Assembly (NCBI RefSeq): GCF_001902635.1 | Contig: NZ_MJAO01000006.1 | Span: 62,001 to 126,000, forward strand | Origin: Serratia marcescens | GTDB taxonomy: Bacteria > Pseudomonadota > Gammaproteobacteria > Enterobacterales > Enterobacteriaceae | Direction: 5' to 3' | DNA length: 64,000 bases | Shown: positions 9,137 through 21,103 of the stretch, in pieces | Layout of the letters: every line of letters begins with the position of its first letter | Position numbering within the stretch: the stretch's first letter is position 1 | Program-made: the position numbers and the translations under genes | The notes under the pieces: model-generated | Database searches by the model: none | Told to the model about the DNA's origin: nothing | The model's input: the letters and a program-made list of their open reading frames with translations, nothing else

Positions 9137-10468
9137 TCAAGCTGCCGGGGTGTCTTCCGGGGCTTTCGGCAACACCGCCGCCGGTTTGTCGCTCAGCCGG
9201 GTGACCAGCAGCTGGTCTATCTTGTAGCTGTCGATATCCACCACTTCGAACTTGTAGCCGGCGTATTTGACGAAGTCGGTGCGTTTCGGGATCTTGCGCA
9301 GCATATACATCATAAAGCCGCCGATGGTCTCGTAGTTGCCCGCCTGCGGGAACTCGTCGATATCCAGCACGCGCATCACGTCGTCGATCGGCGTGCCCCC
9401 TTCAATCAGCCATGAGCTTTCGTCGCGCGCCACGATCTGCTCTTCCTGGCCTTGGCCGACCAAATCGCCCATCAGCGTGGTCATCACGTCGTTGAGGGTG
9501 ATGATGCCCACCACCAACGCATATTCATTGAGGATCACCGCGAAGTCTTCGCCGGCGGTCTTGAAGCTTTCCAGCGCTTCGGACAGCGTCAGCGTATCCG
9601 GCACGATCAGCGCCGAGCGGATCTGCACGCCGCTGCTCAGCACCAGGCTCTGGTTGCCCAGCACGCGGTTCAGCAGGTCTTTGGAGTCGACGTAGCCGAC
9701 CACCTGATCGATATGGCCGTCGCACACCAGGAATTTGGAGTGCGGGTGGGTCGAGACCTTCTCTTTGATGCTCTCTTCGCTTTCGCGCAGATCGAAGTAC
9801 ACCACGCTTTCGCGCGAGGTCATCGAAGACGGCACGGTGCGCGATTCCAGCTCGAACACGTTTTCAATCAGCTCGTGCTCCTGCTTGCGCAGCACGCCCG
9901 CCAAGGCGCCGGCTTCCACCACCGCGTAGATATCGTCGGAGGTGATGTCGTCCTTGCGCACCATCGGCAGCTTGAACATGCGGAAGATCAGGTTGGCCAT
10001 GCCGTTGAAGAACCACACCAGCGGGCGGAAGATCATGATGGAGAAACGCATCGGGTTGATGATCCGGACGGCGACCGTCTCCGGTGCAATCATACCGATG
10101 CGCTTCGGGGTCAAATCGGCGAACAGGATAAACAGGCTGGTCACCAGCACGAAGGAGCAGATGAAGCTGACCTGTTCCGCCAGTTCGGGCGACAGGAAGC
10201 GGTCAAACAGCACCTTGAAGGTGGGAGAGAAAGCCGCGTCACCGACGATACCGCCGAGGATGGCCACGGCGTTCAGGCCGATCTGCACCACGGTGAAGAA
10301 GATGCCTGGGGTTTCTTGCAGCTTAAGCACTCTGGCGGCGTTGACGTTGCCTTCGTCGGCCATCAGTTTCAGTTTGATCTTGCGTGAGGCGGCCAGAGAA
10401 ATTTCCGACAGTGAGAAGAACGCACTCACCGCGATCAGAAAAAGAATCAGTAAAATACTGTTTAACAT
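9137..10468 (-). CDS. paeA: Polyamine export protein PaeA (YtfL), CNNM/CorC family
   Basis: 443 residues. An N-terminal DUF21/CNNM membrane domain with several helices (about 1-180, starting MLNSILLILFLIAVSAFFSLSEISLA), two CBS domains (about 200-330) and a C-terminal CorC_HlyC domain (about 345-425). E. coli YtfL has been shown to reduce cytoplasmic cadaverine and putrescine and was renamed PaeA. It has no close upstream partner; msrA lies further upstream in the same direction, 180 nt away. Confidence 0.9.
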   Translation of the reverse strand: MLNSILLILFLIAVSAFFSLSEISLAASRKIKLKLMADEGNVNAARVLKLQETPGIFFTVVQIGLNAVAILGGIVGDAAFSPTFKVLFDRFLSPELAEQVSFICSFVLVTSLFILFADLTPKRIGMIAPETVAVRIINPMRFSIMIFRPLVWFFNGMANLIFRMFKLPMVRKDDITSDDIYAVVEAGALAGVLRKQEHELIENVFELESRTVPSSMTSRESVVYFDLRESEESIKEKVSTHPHSKFLVCDGHIDQVVGYVDSKDLLNRVLGNQSLVLSSGVQIRSALIVPDTLTLSEALESFKTAGEDFAVILNEYALVVGIITLNDVMTTLMGDLVGQGQEEQIVARDESSWLIEGGTPIDDVMRVLDIDEFPQAGNYETIGGFMMYMLRKIPKRTDFVKYAGYKFEVVDIDSYKIDQLLVTRLSDKPAAVLPKAPEDTPAA

Positions 10469-10562
10469 AATCTATCCATACGTGCCGACGGGATGCCGGC
10501 GCTCTTGAGGAAGGGTAGTACATAGTAAAAAAAGCAGCGATAACAACCAGAAAGGAAGCTAT

Positions 10563-10582
10563 CGGGCCGCAGAAGCGGCCCG
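10563..10582 (-). terminator. Possible terminator after msrA
   Basis: Perfect 8-bp stem CGGGCCGC / GCGGCCCG with an AGAA loop between msrA and paeA. The T run is weak in either direction, so it may be only an RNA hairpin. Confidence 0.35.
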
Positions 10583-10648
10583 CATAGTATAGCAGTTGCC
10601 CCACAGGGGCCGCCAGCGGTTAAAAAAGTGCCGCCGGCCGGCATCGGA

Positions 10649-11290
10649 TCAGCCTTGCGGTGGCAGGCAAACGCCGATACCGCCCAGCCCGCAGTAGCCC
10701 TCCGGGTTCTTGAACAGGTACTGCTGATGATCGTCTTCCGCGTAATAGAACGGCAGCGCCGGCACGATCTCGGTGGTGATGACGCGTTTGTCGCCCGCCG
10801 CGTCCATCGCCTGCTGGAAGCGTTGCAGGCTGCTTTCCGCCTCGGCCTGCTGCTCTGGGTTCAGCGAATAAATCGCCGAGCGGTACTGCGTGCCGACGTC
10901 GCCGCCCTGGCGCATGCCCTGCGCCGGATCGTGATTTTCCCAGAACAGCTGCAGCAGCTGCTTATAGCTGACGGTCTGCGGATCGAACACCACGCGCACC
11001 ACTTCGGCGTGACCGGTCTGGCCGCTGCACACTTCGCGGTAGGTCGGATTCGGGGTGTAACCGCCGCTGTAGCCGGCGGCGGTACTGTAGACACCCGGCT
11101 GTTGCCAGAACAGGCGCTCGACGCCCCAGAAACAGCCCATGGCGAAGATCGCGACTTCCATGCCTGCCGGCACCTGGGTCATCGAATGTTTGGTAACGAC
11201 GTTGAGCGTTGCGACAGGCATCGGCGTGGTGCGGCCAGGCAGCGCGCTTGCCTTATCGACGGTTTGTGATTTATCAAAAAATGGCACCAC
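10649..11290 (-). CDS. msrA: Peptide methionine-S-sulfoxide reductase MsrA
   Basis: 213 residues with a GTG start at 11290; AGGAG lies 6 nt upstream. Contains the catalytic GCFWGVE motif (Cys53), the [18 protein letters not shown] segment and the resolving Cys200 and Cys208 near the C-terminus. It reduces methionine-S-sulfoxide in damaged proteins using thioredoxin. Divergent from tamA, as in E. coli. Confidence 0.97.
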   Translation of the reverse strand: MVPFFDKSQTVDKASALPGRTTPMPVATLNVVTKHSMTQVPAGMEVAIFAMGCFWGVERLFWQQPGVYSTAAGYSGGYTPNPTYREVCSGQTGHAEVVRVVFDPQTVSYKQLLQLFWENHDPAQGMRQGGDVGTQYRSAIYSLNPEQQAEAESSLQRFQQAMDAAGDKRVITTEIVPALPFYYAEDDHQQYLFKNPEGYCGLGGIGVCLPPQG

Positions 11291-11577
11291 GGTTGACTCC
11301 TGTTGTCACAGTAAGAATTGACCCTACATGGGGGCGGTTCGGTTGTATCTCACCGCGTCTTTGCCCACAATAAGTGGCAAGTTGGGTTTATGTATAAGCT
11401 TAACGCAGTATTTTGAGCGCCAAAAGTGAAGAATTCGCCTGTTGCGCAGCGGTGGCAAAGCGCGGCGGGCGGCGTCCGGAACAAGGCTGAAGAGGGCTGC
11501 CGTCGTGATAGCGCGGAGTCTGCCCTGGCCCCGGAGCGAACACCATAACAGGAAAGTAAAATCAATAAGGAGAACAC

Positions 11578-13314
11578 GTGCCAAAGTACCCGGTCATGTG
11601 CTTGATATCTGTGCTGCTTGCGGCACCTGCAGCCTACGCGGCGAACGTGCGGCTGCAGGTGGAGGGGCTCAGCGGAGAGTTGGAAAAAAACGTCCGGGTG
11701 CGGCTGTCGTCGATCACGCCTGAAGAGGTCGGCACCGACGGTCGCTTCCGCGCGCGAGTGGATGAAGCGGTGCGCCAGGGGCTGCGCGCGCTAGGCTATT
11801 ATCAGCCGACCATCGATTTTACGCTGGATGACCGACCGGGGATGTCGCGTCCGGTGCTGCACGCCAAGGTCGATCCAGGCGAACCGGTACGCATTGCCGG
11901 CGCCAATATCGTGCTGGAAGGCGGTGCGAAAACCGATGAGGACTACCTGACGCTGGTAAAGAAGGGGCGGCCGGCCATCGGCGAGATCCTCAACCACGGC
12001 AAGTATGACGATTTCAAAGGCTCGCTGACCGGCCTGGCGTTGCGCAAAGGTTACTTCGACGCCGACATGACCAAGAGCCAGCTCGGCGTGGCCGAAGATC
12101 TGCACAAGGCGTTTTGGGATATCGATTTCAACAGCGGCGACCGTTACCGCTTCGGCAAGGTGAAATTCACCGGTTCGCAAATCCGCGAAGACTATCTGCA
12201 AAATCTGGTGCCCTTTCATCAGGGGGATTACTACAGTTCGGAGGATTTGGCCGAGCTGAACCGCCGTTTATCCGCCACCAACTGGTTCAACTCGGTGGTG
12301 GTGTCCCCTGATTTCAACGATGCCAAAGAGAACAAGATTTTGCCGTTAGACGCGCTGGTGACGCCGCGCACGCGCAACACCGTCGAAACCGGTATCGGTT
12401 ATTCCACCGACGTCGGCCCGCGGGTGAAAGGCACCTGGAAAAAGCCCTGGCTCAACGACCGTGGGCATAGCCTGGAAACCAGCGCCAGCGTATCGGCGCC
12501 GGAGCAGCAGTTGGATCTGACTTACAAGATCCCATTACTGGCGAACCCGCTGGAGCAGTATTACCTGCTGCAAGGCGGGCTCAAAAACGTCGATCTTAAC
12601 GACACCAAGTCCGTGACCTCCAAAGTGGTGGCTTCGCGCAACTGGGATCTCTCCAGCGGTTGGCAGCGGGCGATCAACCTGACCTGGCGTTGGGATAACT
12701 TTACCCAGGGTAATATCAGCAACACCACCATGCTGCTGTACCCCGGCGTCAGCTTCAACCGCACCCGTTCGCGCGGCGGCCTGATGCCGACCTGGGGCGA
12801 CAGCCAGCGCTACTCCATCGACGTCTCCAACACCGCCTGGGGTTCCGGCGTGGACTTCGCGCTGATGCAGGCGCAGAACGTCTGGATCCGTACCCTGGCC
12901 GACAAGCACCGCTTTGTGGCACGCGGGCAGGTGGGGTGGATCGAAACCAACGACTTCGACAAGGTGCCGCCGGACCTGCGCTTCTTCGCCGGTGGCGACC
13001 GCAGCATTCGCGGCTACAAGTACAAAGGCATTTCACCGCGCGATAACGACGGCAAACTGACCGGAGCCTCCAAGATGCTGACCGGCTCGCTGGAATATCA
13101 ATACAACGTGACCGGTAAATGGTGGGGGGCGATGTTCGTCGACTCCGGTGAAGCGGTGAACGATATCAAGAAGAGCAACTTCAAGACCGGCGCCGGCGTA
13201 GGCGTGCGCTGGCAGTCGCCGGTGGGGCCGGTGAAGCTGGATATCGCCGCGCCTGTGGGGGACAAGGAGACCCACGGGATGCAGTTCTACATCGGTTTGG
13301 GGCCTGAACTATGA
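11578..13314 (+). CDS. tamA: Translocation and assembly module protein TamA
   Basis: 578 residues with a GTG start preceded by AAGGAG. Signal peptide (residues 1-21, ending AAYA), three POTRA domains (about 22-265) and a 16-strand BamA-type barrel with the [13 protein letters not shown] motif (about 471-483). TamA is the outer-membrane half of the TAM complex, which works with TamB in outer-membrane protein insertion and phospholipid transport. tamB overlaps its stop by 4 nt (ATGA), so the two are translationally coupled. Confidence 0.97.
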   Translation: MPKYPVMCLISVLLAAPAAYAANVRLQVEGLSGELEKNVRVRLSSITPEEVGTDGRFRARVDEAVRQGLRALGYYQPTIDFTLDDRPGMSRPVLHAKVDPGEPVRIAGANIVLEGGAKTDEDYLTLVKKGRPAIGEILNHGKYDDFKGSLTGLALRKGYFDADMTKSQLGVAEDLHKAFWDIDFNSGDRYRFGKVKFTGSQIREDYLQNLVPFHQGDYYSSEDLAELNRRLSATNWFNSVVVSPDFNDAKENKILPLDALVTPRTRNTVETGIGYSTDVGPRVKGTWKKPWLNDRGHSLETSASVSAPEQQLDLTYKIPLLANPLEQYYLLQGGLKNVDLNDTKSVTSKVVASRNWDLSSGWQRAINLTWRWDNFTQGNISNTTMLLYPGVSFNRTRSRGGLMPTWGDSQRYSIDVSNTAWGSGVDFALMQAQNVWIRTLADKHRFVARGQVGWIETNDFDKVPPDLRFFAGGDRSIRGYKYKGISPRDNDGKLTGASKMLTGSLEYQYNVTGKWWGAMFVDSGEAVNDIKKSNFKTGAGVGVRWQSPVGPVKLDIAAPVGDKETHGMQFYIGLGPEL

Positions 13315-16300
13315 GCCTGGTTAAAAAGATTTGCCTCGGATTTCTGCTTGTCCTGCTGGTGTTGGTCGGCGGTCTGGCCTTCCTGGTGGGCACTACCACC
13401 GGTTTGCATATGGTTATCAACGGCGCGGCGCGCTGGGTGCCGGGGCTGGAGATCGCCGGCGTCAGCGGCGGCTGGCGCGATCTGACGCTGAAGGGCGTGA
13501 AATATCAGATGCCGGGCGTGACGGTCAACGCCGGGCAGTTCCATCTGTCCCTCGATCTGTCCTGTTTTAAGCGCAGCTCGCTGTGCGTCAACGCCTTGAC
13601 CGCCCAGGATGTGGACGTGGCGGTGAACACCAAAGAGATGGCGCCTTCCGCACCGGCGGCGGAAAGCAGCGAGCCGACCACCAATCTCAGCACGCCTTAC
13701 CCCATCACATTGCGTCTGTTGGCGTTGAACAACGTCAAGGTCACCGTCGACGACACCGCCATCTCTCTGGCCGAGTTCAGCACCGGCGCGCACTGGCAAG
13801 AGCGCGCGCTGACGCTGATGCCGACCAAGATCGGCTCGCTGCTGATCGCCTTGCCGAAAACCCCGCAAAATCCGTTGCCGGAAGCGGTGCAACCGGCGGT
13901 AGAGGCGGCGAAAAAGGTCGGTGAGCAGGTCACCGACGCGGCGAAACCGGCGCCGCAGCCGGAAGAGAAGCCGCTGGGTGAAACGCTGAAGGCACTGTTC
14001 GCCAAACCGCTGTTGCCGGATCTGCCGGACATCCGCCTGCCGCTGGATATCACCGTCAAAGAGATCAGCGGCGAGCAGCTGCGGCTGACCGGGGACACCG
14101 ACGTGCTGATCACGAGCCTGTTGCTGCAGGCCAGCACGCAGGATCAGCATATCCAGCTGGACAACTTCGACGTGAAGTCGCCACAGGGCACGCTATCGGT
14201 ACAGGGCCAGGCGACCCTGACCGGCGACTGGCCGGTGGCTCTGACCGCCAACAGCGCGCTGAACATCGATCCGCTGAAGGGTGAGAAGGTGAAGCTGAAC
14301 ATCGGCGGCGGGCTGCGTGACGAGCTGAAGGTGGCGCTGAACCTGTCCGGCCCGGTCGGCGCCCAGCTCGATGTGCAAACCCGGCTGGCCGAAACCGGCC
14401 TGCCGCTGGCGCTGACGTTGCAAAGTAAACAATTGAAATGGCCGCTGAGCGGTGAGGCGCAGTATCAGGTCAATGACTTCCGCCTGCGCTTTAACGGCAA
14501 AGCGACCGATTACGCATTGTCGACGCGCGCCAATCTGAAAGGCCAGGATCTGCCGCCGGCGGCGTTGACGCTGGACGGCAAAGGCAACGTCGAGCAGTTC
14601 AAGCTGGAGCGCCTGCGCCTGGCGGCGTTGCAGGGCAATACCGACCTTACCGCGCTGGTGGACTGGAGCAAGGCCATCAGCTGGACCTCGCAATTGACGC
14701 TGAGTGGCATCAATACCGCCAAGCAGTGGCCGGAATGGCCGGCGAAGCTGGATGGCAAGATCACCACGCGTGGCAGTCTGCACGGCGGCAGCTGGCAGTT
14801 GCAGGTGCCGGTGCTGCAGCTGGATGGCAACGTGAAGCAGAACAAGGTCACGGCGCGTGGTACGTTGAGCGGCAACGCCGCCGGGCAGTGGAAAATCCCC
14901 GGTATCGATCTGGCGCTGGGGCGTAACCAGTTGAACGTCAAAGGGCAGCTGGACGAGAAGAGCTGGAACCTGGACGCCAACATCGACGCGCCGCGTCTGG
15001 ACGGCGCGCTGCCGGGCTTGGGCGGCACCGTCAAGGGGCTGCTGAAGCTGCGCGGCAATCTGCAGGCGCCGCAGCTGTTGGCGGATTTGACCGCTTCCAG
15101 CTTGCAATGGCAGGCGCTGCGCATCAACCGCGTGAAGATCGACGGCGACGTGCGCTCTTCGGATCAGATCCAGGGGCAGCTGGCGGTACGCGTCGAGCAG
15201 CTGAAACAGGACGCGCTGGAGGTCAGCCTGTTGACCCTCGACGCCAAGGGCAGCGAGAAGCAGCACCAGCTGCAGCTGAAGATCGACGGTAAACCGGTCT
15301 CCGGCCAGCTTGCGCTGGAGGGCAGCTTCGACCGTCAGCAGCAGCGTTGGCGCGGCAATCTGAACAACACCCGCTTCGATACGCCGGTGGGAGAATGGCG
15401 CCTGACGCGCGCTATTGCGCTGGACTACCTGAACACCGCGCAGAAAATCAGCGTCGGGCCGCACTGCTGGCAGAACCCGAACGCCGAGCTGTGCGTACCG
15501 AAAACCATCGAAGCCGGCCAGAGCGGCCAGGCCAGCGTGGTGCTCAACCGGTTCGATCTGGCGATGATCAAACCGTTCCTCGGCCCGGACACCGCCCTGA
15601 GCGGCGTGTTCACCGGCCGGGCCGACGTCAGTTGGAAGCCGGGCGGCGCGCTGCCGGAGGCGAAAGTCACGCTGGCCGGCAATGGCGTCAAGGTGGTGCA
15701 ACAGGTACAGGGCAATGCGCTGCCGATCGCCTTCGATACGCTGACCCTCAACGCCGGTCTGAATAACGGCCGCGCGCAGGCCGACTGGCTGGTCAAACTG
15801 ACCAACAACGGCCAGTTCGACGGCAAGATCCAGGTGGCGGATCCGCAGGTGCGCCGCAATATCAGCGGCAACGTTAATATCACCAACATCTCGCTGGCGA
15901 TGATTAATCCGGCGCTGATGAAGGGCGAAAGCGCGGCGGGCATGTTGAATGCCAACCTGCGCCTGGGCGGCAGCGCGCAGAAGCCGCTGGTGTTCGGGCG
16001 TCTGGCGTTGGATCGGGCGAAGGTGCAAGGGCACTGGATGCCGTTCGATATGACCGACGCGCGGCTGGCGGTGAATTTCAACGGCATGACCTCGACGCTG
16101 GAAGGGCTGCTCAGCACCACGCGCGGCCAGCTGAATCTGGCGGGCGACGCCGACTGGCGCGACATCAACGCCTGGCGCGCGCGCATCGCCGCCAAAGGCG
16201 ACAAGCTGCGGGTGACGGTGCCGCCGATGATCCGCATCGACGTGTCGCCGGATCTGGTGTTCGAGGCCACGCCGCAACTGTTCTCGCTCAACGGCAAGGT

Positions 16301-17129
16301 GGATATCCCTTGGGCGCGCATCACGGTGCAGGAGCTGCCGGAAAGCGCGGTGGGTGTCTCTTCCGACGAAGTGATGCTGGATGATAAGCTGAAGCCGATC
16401 CAACCGAAGACCGCGTCGATTCCGATCAACAGCAACCTGATGATCCACGTCGGTAACGATGTGCGGCTGGATGCCTTCGGCCTCAAAGCCCGCCTGAAGG
16501 GCGACCTGAAAGTGGTGCAAGACAAGAAAGGGCTGGGCCTCAACGGCCAGATTGACATCCCTTCCGGTCGATTCCATGCTTATGGTCAGGATTTGATCGT
16601 GCGTAAAGGGCAGCTGATGTTCTCCGGTCCGCCGGATCAGCCGTTGCTCAATATCGAGGCGATCCGCAACCCGGAATCCACCGAAGACGGTGTGACCGCC
16701 GGGGTGCGCGTGACCGGCCTGGCGGATGCGCCGAAGCTGGAAGTGTTCTCCGACCCGGCCAAATCGCAACAGGAAGCCCTGTCTTATCTGCTGCGCGGCC
16801 AGGGGTTGAACAGCTCCGGCGCCGACGGCAACGCCATGACGTCGATGTTAATCGGCATGGGGGTTGCACAAAGTGGTCAACTTGTGGGTAAAATCGGCGA
16901 GGCATTCGGCGTGAGTAATTTGGCTCTGGACACTCAGGGGGTTGGCGACAGTTCCCAGGTTGTCGTGAGCGGCTATGTCCTCCCAGGCTTACAAGTAAAA
17001 TATGGGGTGGGTATTTTCGACTCGCTGGCCACGCTGACGTTGCGTTATCGTCTGATGCCTAAGTTGTATCTTGAAGCGGTGTCTGGTCTCGACCAGGCAT
17101 TAGATTTGCTCTATCAGTTTGAGTTTTAG
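13311..17129 (+). CDS. tamB: Translocation and assembly module protein TamB
   Basis: 1272 residues (E. coli 1259). One N-terminal signal anchor (about 9-30) is followed by a long run of repeating beta-strands in the AsmA-like/bridge-type lipid-transfer fold, and a C-terminal DUF490 domain (about 950-1272) that contacts TamA. It spans the periplasm from the inner membrane. A Pro/Ala/Lys-rich insert sits near residues 190-225. The long opposite-strand ORFs here are by-products of GC-rich codon use. Confidence 0.97.
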   Translation: MSLVKKICLGFLLVLLVLVGGLAFLVGTTTGLHMVINGAARWVPGLEIAGVSGGWRDLTLKGVKYQMPGVTVNAGQFHLSLDLSCFKRSSLCVNALTAQDVDVAVNTKEMAPSAPAAESSEPTTNLSTPYPITLRLLALNNVKVTVDDTAISLAEFSTGAHWQERALTLMPTKIGSLLIALPKTPQNPLPEAVQPAVEAAKKVGEQVTDAAKPAPQPEEKPLGETLKALFAKPLLPDLPDIRLPLDITVKEISGEQLRLTGDTDVLITSLLLQASTQDQHIQLDNFDVKSPQGTLSVQGQATLTGDWPVALTANSALNIDPLKGEKVKLNIGGGLRDELKVALNLSGPVGAQLDVQTRLAETGLPLALTLQSKQLKWPLSGEAQYQVNDFRLRFNGKATDYALSTRANLKGQDLPPAALTLDGKGNVEQFKLERLRLAALQGNTDLTALVDWSKAISWTSQLTLSGINTAKQWPEWPAKLDGKITTRGSLHGGSWQLQVPVLQLDGNVKQNKVTARGTLSGNAAGQWKIPGIDLALGRNQLNVKGQLDEKSWNLDANIDAPRLDGALPGLGGTVKGLLKLRGNLQAPQLLADLTASSLQWQALRINRVKIDGDVRSSDQIQGQLAVRVEQLKQDALEVSLLTLDAKGSEKQHQLQLKIDGKPVSGQLALEGSFDRQQQRWRGNLNNTRFDTPVGEWRLTRAIALDYLNTAQKISVGPHCWQNPNAELCVPKTIEAGQSGQASVVLNRFDLAMIKPFLGPDTALSGVFTGRADVSWKPGGALPEAKVTLAGNGVKVVQQVQGNALPIAFDTLTLNAGLNNGRAQADWLVKLTNNGQFDGKIQVADPQVRRNISGNVNITNISLAMINPALMKGESAAGMLNANLRLGGSAQKPLVFGRLALDRAKVQGHWMPFDMTDARLAVNFNGMTSTLEGLLSTTRGQLNLAGDADWRDINAWRARIAAKGDKLRVTVPPMIRIDVSPDLVFEATPQLFSLNGKVDIPWARITVQELPESAVGVSSDEVMLDDKLKPIQPKTASIPINSNLMIHVGNDVRLDAFGLKARLKGDLKVVQDKKGLGLNGQIDIPSGRFHAYGQDLIVRKGQLMFSGPPDQPLLNIEAIRNPESTEDGVTAGVRVTGLADAPKLEVFSDPAKSQQEALSYLLRGQGLNSSGADGNAMTSMLIGMGVAQSGQLVGKIGEAFGVSNLALDTQGVGDSSQVVVSGYVLPGLQVKYGVGIFDSLATLTLRYRLMPKLYLEAVSGLDQALDLLYQFEF

Positions 17130-17131
17130 CG

Positions 17132-17479
17132 ATGCGAATAATTGTCTACGGCAGTTTACGGCGCAAACAGGGAAACAGCCATTGGATGACTAACGCCCAA
17201 TGGCTCGGCGAGCACGAGCTCGAAGGCTATCAGATTTATAATCTGGGCCATTACCCGGCGGCGATCCCTGGAGAGGGCACGATACATTGCGAAGTGTATC
17301 GTATTAACTCATCGATTCTGGCAGAGCTGGACGAACTGAAAAGCAACACCAAGGACTATAAGCGCGAGCTGATTCAGACGCCTTATGGGAGTGCGTGGAT
17401 CTACCTGTATAAACACAGCGTGGACGGTTACCCGCGAATTACCAGCGGTGACTGGCTGAAGCGTCTCGAAGAACAGTAA
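17132..17479 (+). CDS. ytfP: YtfP, gamma-glutamylcyclotransferase-like protein
   Basis: 115 residues, starting 2 nt after the tamB stop. Has the GGCT-like fold signatures: the YGSLRRKQGN loop (5-14) that binds substrate in the family, and LDELKSNTKDYKRE near 67-80. Catalysis on gamma-glutamyl amines is known for relatives, but the substrate of YtfP is not established. Cotranscribed with tamA-tamB as in E. coli, although a role in the TAM pathway is unproven. Confidence 0.9.
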   Translation: MRIIVYGSLRRKQGNSHWMTNAQWLGEHELEGYQIYNLGHYPAAIPGEGTIHCEVYRINSSILAELDELKSNTKDYKRELIQTPYGSAWIYLYKHSVDGYPRITSGDWLKRLEEQ

Positions 17480-17480
17480 G

Positions 17481-17513
17481 AAAAAAAAACACCGCTCAAT
17501 GAGCGGTGTTTTT
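17481..17513. terminator. Bidirectional terminator between ytfP and ppa
   Basis: Perfect 9-bp stem ACACCGCTC / GAGCGGTGT (17489-17497 with 17501-17509) flanked by a long A run on the left and a T run on the right; serves both convergent genes. Confidence 0.92.
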
Positions 17514-17533
17514 GTATCGGACGGCGGCGGGAA

Positions 17534-18064
17534 TTACTTCTTGGCGGCGCGTTCGAAAGAGGCGATGATTTCCGCTTTAGCCGCGGCAGCATCTGCCCAG
17601 CCTTCCACTTTCACCCATTTGCCTTTTTCCAGATCTTTGTAGTGCTCGAAGAAGTGAGCGATCTGGGCTTTCAGCAGTTCCGGCAGGTCGTTCACGTCTT
17701 TCACGTGATCGTACTCTTTGGTCAGCTTGCTGTGCGGTACCGCCACCAGCTTGGCGTCTTCACCGGCTTCGTCGGTCATCTTCAGCACGCCAACCGGACG
17801 GCAGCGGATCACGGAGCCAGGCTGCAGCGGGTATGGGGTTGGAACCAGCACGTCAACCGGGTCACCGTCCAGAGACAGGGTGTGGTTGATGTAACCGTAG
17901 TTGCACGGGTAGAACATGGCGGTGGACATGAAACGGTCAACGAACAGCGCGCCGGTTTCTTTGTCGATTTCGTATTTGATTGGATCGGCGTTGGCCGGGA
18001 TTTCGATTACTACGTAGATGTCTTCCGGCAGGTCTTTGCCAGCAGGGACCAGATTCAAGCTCAT
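17534..18064 (-). CDS. ppa: Inorganic pyrophosphatase
   Basis: 176 residues, the E. coli length. Contains the family I signature DGDPVD (66-71) with its three metal-binding aspartates, and KYEIDKETG near residues 30-38. It hydrolyses pyrophosphate and so drives biosynthetic reactions. Monocistronic; in E. coli ytfQRT-yjfF lies between ppa and fbp, whereas here a chemoreceptor gene takes that place. Confidence 0.98.
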   Translation of the reverse strand: MSLNLVPAGKDLPEDIYVVIEIPANADPIKYEIDKETGALFVDRFMSTAMFYPCNYGYINHTLSLDGDPVDVLVPTPYPLQPGSVIRCRPVGVLKMTDEAGEDAKLVAVPHSKLTKEYDHVKDVNDLPELLKAQIAHFFEHYKDLEKGKWVKVEGWADAAAAKAEIIASFERAAKK

Positions 18065-18204
18065 GTCGGTTTCCTTTAATCATCAAACCAGAAATGGAGT
18101 GGCGGCTATTATAGCGGACTCTTTTGCGATTTCCTGCCCTTTTCATCGTCGAAAACCCGGCGTGCCGGCGCACGGAGAATTTCCAGATTAATCCCGCCGC
18201 GGCA

Positions 18205-18231
18205 TGAAGTTTTTCCTCCGCCTGCCGATAA
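18205..18231 (+). promoter_or_regulatory. Sigma-28 (FliA) promoter of the chemoreceptor gene
   Basis: TGAAGTTT at 18205-18212, 11-bp spacer, GCCGATAA at 18224-18231. The enterobacterial FliA consensus is TAAAGTTT-N11-GCCGATAA, so there is one mismatch in 16 positions with the exact spacing. It lies 99 bp upstream of the gene, placing it in the late flagellar/chemotaxis regulon. Confidence 0.85.
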
Positions 18232-18330
18232 CTTCAACAAACAATAATGAGCCAGCAAAGCTGACTCCGCGTTTTGCCACCCCTACTACATCTGAATCTG
18301 ATCTCACTATTCTGAAGCCGGGAAGAACTC

Positions 18331-19884
18331 ATGCTAAAAAAGATTACGGTGAAGGCTGGGCTGATCGCCCTGCTGAGCCTGATGACCATGTTGCTGATCA
18401 TGGTCAGCGTTATTGGCGTCAACGCGATTAATGAAGGATCGCGCTCGATCCAGACCTTAAACCAGATCCTCGGCGAAGAGCTGGGCTCGCTGGCCAACAG
18501 CTCCAACCTGACGCTGCGCGCCCGAACCGCTGCCTCGCTGGCGGTGCGCCAACGGGAGGTCGGCCAGATAGATGTCTCTGACGCCACGGTGGGCCGCATC
18601 TACGGTTACCTCGAACAATCGAACAAGGAAATGGCGCGCTTTGTCGGCGTCGGCACCGTGACCGATCGCGGCCGCGAGCTTTCCAACCGCTTGCAAAACA
18701 GCTATCGCGCTTATCTGGAGCAGGGCGTGAAGCCGATGGCCGCCGCTATCAAGGCCGGCAAAATCGATGAGTACTATCACATCCAGGAAACCCGCATCTC
18801 CGCGTTGAGCATCGCTTTCGAAAAGGATCTTACCGATTTCCGCAGTTTCGCCCTGAAACTTGGCGAGAAGCAGGTGCATGAGGCGGAAAGCAACGCCAGT
18901 ACCAAGATCTCGCTGATCGTGGTGGCGGGCCTGCTCAGCGTGCTGCTGGCGGTGCTGGCCTGGTTCGCGCTGCGTGTGATCATCCTGCGTCCGCTGGACG
19001 AGTCCATCGCGCAGCTGGAACACATCGCCGGTGGCGATCTGACCCATCAGATCCGTGGCGAGGGCGATACCGAGATGGGCCGCCTGGTGCGGGCGATGCA
19101 GCGCATGCAGCAGGCGCTGGCCGGTTCGGTCAGCAAAGTGCGCGACGCCAGCAGCCAGATCGACACCGGTTCACGCGAACTGGCGGCCGGCAACCTGCAT
19201 CTGGCGCAGCGCACCGAAGAATCCGCCGCTTCGCTGGAAGAGACCGCTGCCAGCATGGAACAGCTGACCTCGACGGTGAAAATGAATGCCGAGAACTGTG
19301 AACAGGCCAACCAACTGGCGCTGAGCGTGTCCGATATCGCCAACCAGGGCAGTGACGTGGTCAGCCAGGTCATGAGCAAGATGCAGGCGATCACCGACAG
19401 TTCGCGTCGCATCGCCGACATCATCAGCGTCATGGACGGCATCGCCTTCCAAACCAATATTCTGGCGCTGAACGCGGCGGTGGAAGCGGCGCGCGCCGGC
19501 GAACAGGGCCGCGGTTTCGCGGTGGTGGCCGGCGAAGTGCGCAATCTGGCGCAGCGCAGCGCCCAGTCGGCAAAAGAGATCAAAGGGCTGATCGAAGCGT
19601 CGCAGAGCCGGGTGCAGGAAGGCGAACAGATGGTGGAATCGGCGGCGCAGACCATGAGTGGCATTACCGGCGAAGTGGGCCGGGTGACGGCGCTGATGCG
19701 TGAGATCTCGGCGGCGACGCGTGAGCAAAGCAGCGGTATCGAGCAGGTGAACCTGGCGGTGGCGCAGATGGATCAGGTGGCGCAGCAGAATGCGGCGCTG
19801 GTGGAAGAGTCGGCGGCGGCGACGCGCTCGCTGGAAGATCAGGCTCAGCTGCTGGCGCAGAGCATGGCGGCGTTCAAGTTGTAA
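18331..19884 (+). CDS. Methyl-accepting chemotaxis protein (Tsr/Tar class)
   Basis: 517 residues. First transmembrane helix about 8-33, periplasmic four-helix-bundle type ligand domain about 34-190, second transmembrane helix about 193-219, HAMP about 215-268, then the signalling coiled coil with the conserved hairpin around [21 protein letters not shown] (373-393). It ends AAFKL and lacks the NWETF pentapeptide that tethers CheR/CheB in high-abundance receptors, so it probably relies on other receptors for adaptation. The ligand cannot be read from sequence. Under a FliA promoter. Confidence 0.93.
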   Translation: MLKKITVKAGLIALLSLMTMLLIMVSVIGVNAINEGSRSIQTLNQILGEELGSLANSSNLTLRARTAASLAVRQREVGQIDVSDATVGRIYGYLEQSNKEMARFVGVGTVTDRGRELSNRLQNSYRAYLEQGVKPMAAAIKAGKIDEYYHIQETRISALSIAFEKDLTDFRSFALKLGEKQVHEAESNASTKISLIVVAGLLSVLLAVLAWFALRVIILRPLDESIAQLEHIAGGDLTHQIRGEGDTEMGRLVRAMQRMQQALAGSVSKVRDASSQIDTGSRELAAGNLHLAQRTEESAASLEETAASMEQLTSTVKMNAENCEQANQLALSVSDIANQGSDVVSQVMSKMQAITDSSRRIADIISVMDGIAFQTNILALNAAVEAARAGEQGRGFAVVAGEVRNLAQRSAQSAKEIKGLIEASQSRVQEGEQMVESAAQTMSGITGEVGRVTALMREISAATREQSSGIEQVNLAVAQMDQVAQQNAALVEESAAATRSLEDQAQLLAQSMAAFKL

Positions 19885-19890
19885 GGCGAT

Positions 19891-19920
19891 AAGGGTTCGG
19901 CGCGGTGCCGAACCCTTGCA
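19891..19920. terminator. Hairpin between the chemoreceptor gene and fbp
   Basis: Perfect 11-bp stem AAGGGTTCGGC / GCCGAACCCTT (19891-19901 with 19907-19917) between convergent genes. The T tract is poor, but the stem is strong and placed as a shared terminator. Confidence 0.65.
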
Positions 19921-19929
19921 AGGAACGCG

Positions 19930-20934
19930 TTACTCGTCCGGGTTTTCGGCGATGAAACGTTCCGCGTCTTCCACCATCGACTTGGTGCCGACGAAGAATG
20001 GCGCACGCTGGTGCAGTTTCACCGGCGTGATGTCCAGAATGCGGTTCTTGCCGTCGCTGGCTTTACCGCCGGCCTGCTCGGCCAGGAATGCCATCGGGTT
20101 GCACTCGTACAGCAGGCGCAGCTTGCCTTGCGGGTGGCTGGCGGTGCTTGGGTAGATGTAGATGCCGCCTTTCAGCAGGTTGCGGTGGAAGTCCGCCACC
20201 AGAGAACCGATGTAGCGTGAGGTGTAAGGGCGCTGCGTCGCTTCGTCCTGTTCCTGGCAGTACTTGATGTATTTCTTCACGCCGAGAGGGAACTTGATGT
20301 AGTTGCCTTCATTGATGGAATACATGTTGCCGGTCGCCGGGAAGCGCACTTTCTCGTGGGAGAGGCAGAATACGCCCAGAGACGGGTCGTAAGTGAAGGC
20401 GTGGACGCCGTAACCGGTGGTGTAAACCAGCATGGTGGACGAACCGTAAACCACATAACCTGCCGCGACCTGGGCGTTGCCCGGCTGCAGAAAGTCTTCT
20501 TCAGTCACCGGCGTGCCGACCGGCGTGATGCGACGATAGATAGAGAAAATCGTACCGACGGAGACGTTGACATCGATGTTGGACGAACCGTCCAATGGAT
20601 CCATCAGCACCACATATTTGGCATTCTCAGCACGCTCGCCGTCGAATATCACGATTTCATCTTCTTCTTCGGAAGCGATACCCGCAACTTCACCGCGCGC
20701 TTTCAACGCCGCTTTCAGTTTTTCGTTCGCGTACAGGTCCAGTTTCATCTGAACTTCGCCCTGTACGTTGGACACCCCGCTGGCCCCCAGAATATCAACC
20801 AGGCCGGCTTTGTTGATGTCACGGTGGATGATTTTGGCGCCCAGTTTAATTGCAGAAAGTAACGCGGTCAGCTCGCCGGTGGCGTGAGAGAAGTCGTGCT
20901 GTTTCTCGACGATAAATTCGCCTAACGTTTTCAT
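19930..20934 (-). CDS. fbp: Fructose-1,6-bisphosphatase class I
   Basis: 334 residues, close to the E. coli length. Metal and substrate motifs are intact: EEED (89-92) and [11 protein letters not shown] (111-121). It converts fructose-1,6-bisphosphate to fructose-6-phosphate in gluconeogenesis. Divergent from mpl, with about 170 nt between the starts for both promoters. Confidence 0.98.
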   Translation of the reverse strand: MKTLGEFIVEKQHDFSHATGELTALLSAIKLGAKIIHRDINKAGLVDILGASGVSNVQGEVQMKLDLYANEKLKAALKARGEVAGIASEEEDEIVIFDGERAENAKYVVLMDPLDGSSNIDVNVSVGTIFSIYRRITPVGTPVTEEDFLQPGNAQVAAGYVVYGSSTMLVYTTGYGVHAFTYDPSLGVFCLSHEKVRFPATGNMYSINEGNYIKFPLGVKKYIKYCQEQDEATQRPYTSRYIGSLVADFHRNLLKGGIYIYPSTASHPQGKLRLLYECNPMAFLAEQAGGKASDGKNRILDITPVKLHQRAPFFVGTKSMVEDAERFIAENPDE

Positions 20935-21103
20935 GACACAATCCCTGAATCTACGGATGGATAGCGGTTGTTAACAAACCGCCAACGTTTTCGCGTGCAA
21001 GTGTAGCCCAAAGATGCGCGCCATTCATAGGCAAATCCATTTCTTCTGGACGATTCTGAGCGGTAGAATATGCCGACATTCGATGCACTCACATGAGAAA
21101 CCT

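Noticed and set aside
14193-16769. 858-codon open frame on the strand opposite tamB
   Set aside because: No signal, domain or ribosome site; its His/Arg/Gln-rich composition is what results from reading GC-rich Leu/Ala/Asp codons backwards. TamB on the other strand is fully accounted for.
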